From JAEXNA01 sp050486105 (GTDB lineage: Bacteria > Vulcanimicrobiota > Xenobia > Xenobiales > JADMJV01): a stretch of 5,437 nt of DNA. The stretch covers positions 1-5,437 of the forward strand of contig JBJHCR010000405.1 of the NCBI GenBank assembly GCA_050486105.1. The letters run 5' to 3'. Shown piece by piece: positions 5,279-5,437 of this stretch. A program made the translations under genes and the position numbers. The notes below the pieces were generated by a model that was not told where the DNA came from, did not search any database, and saw only the letters and a list, made by a program, of their open reading frames with translations. Within the stretch, counting starts at the first letter, position 1, and every line of letters begins with the position of its first letter.

Positions 5279-5437
5279 AATTACCGCCTTTCGTCATGGG
5301 AGTTTAATCTCAATGCAAATGAATTAGCGAAATCTACGCAGGTTTTTTCGTAAAGCGAGCCTTATCTTTGAAGTAGCTTACACCCAAAGAAAGGCTCCCA
5401 GCTACTATGTCTTTTTCATCGAAAGAAATCCTTGCCG
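5279..5437. other. Upstream region and probable leader of the hybrid kinase gene
   Basis: No gene was found in the last 159 bases. The stretch is AT-richer than the coding regions around it and ends at the window edge, so the tail of an upstream gene or a promoter may lie just outside. I saw no convincing -35/-10 pair for the kinase. The only clear element is the hairpin cluster at 5357-5406. Close to the start the Shine-Dalgarno is weak (AAGG about 11 bases before the GTG). Confidence 0.45.
5357..5406 (-). repeat. Strong hairpin with an overlapping alternative stem upstream of the kinase gene
   Basis: Bases 5357-5370 and 5385-5397 are inverted copies: 13 base pairs with a single one-base bulge and a 14-base loop. 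A second pair, AGTAGCT (5372-5378) with AGCTACT (5400-5406), interleaves with the first, because one of its arms sits in the loop of the first stem and the other lies outside it. The arrangement is pseudoknot-like or bistable. It lies about 80-130 bases before the kinase GTG. It could be the terminator of an upstream gene, but only a weak UUU follows in the minus direction. A structured 5' leader is the alternative. Confidence 0.55.

Noticed and set aside
1..5437. CRISPR array, insertion sequence or rRNA
   Set aside because: No regularly spaced repeats, transposase-like protein, terminal inverted repeats or rRNA-like text were seen on either strand.

Overview
This is a bacterial chromosomal window of moderate G+C (about mid-50s percent by eye). 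All five confident genes lie on the minus strand, so it reads right to left. No sequence fixes the taxon. A soluble double-receiver hybrid kinase, an ECF sigma factor with no adjacent anti-sigma gene, a large DUF2339-like membrane protein and a HepT/MntA module suggest a non-model Gram-negative-type lineage such as Planctomycetota, Verrucomicrobiota, Acidobacteriota or the former Deltaproteobacteria. That is inference only.

Layout in the direction of transcription. From 5437 to 5279 is a leader with a strong hairpin that overlaps an alternative pairing. From 5275 to 3260 is a cytoplasmic hybrid histidine kinase (REC-PAS-HisKA-HATPase-REC). From 3259 to 2923 is a spacer with three short dyads. 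From 2922 to 2118 is a two-gene type VII toxin-antitoxin operon, hepT then mntA, overlapping by 11 bases. From 2117 to 1679 is a gene-free stretch with a near-palindrome, an operator-like repeat cluster and two mutually exclusive hairpins just ahead of the sigma gene. From 1678 to 1130 is an ECF sigma factor. From 1061 to the window edge is the N-terminal part of a polytopic membrane protein resembling DUF2339, running off the left end.

Three units appear to sit side by side rather than forming one pathway: an orphan signalling kinase, a self-contained HEPN/MNT toxin-antitoxin pair, and a probable sigma factor/membrane protein operon. The gene content is of known families. The least explained parts are the leaders of the kinase and sigma genes, each with competing RNA pairings, and the coupling of an ECF sigma factor to a DUF2339-like protein through a 68-base spacer that holds a 15-codon micro-ORF.
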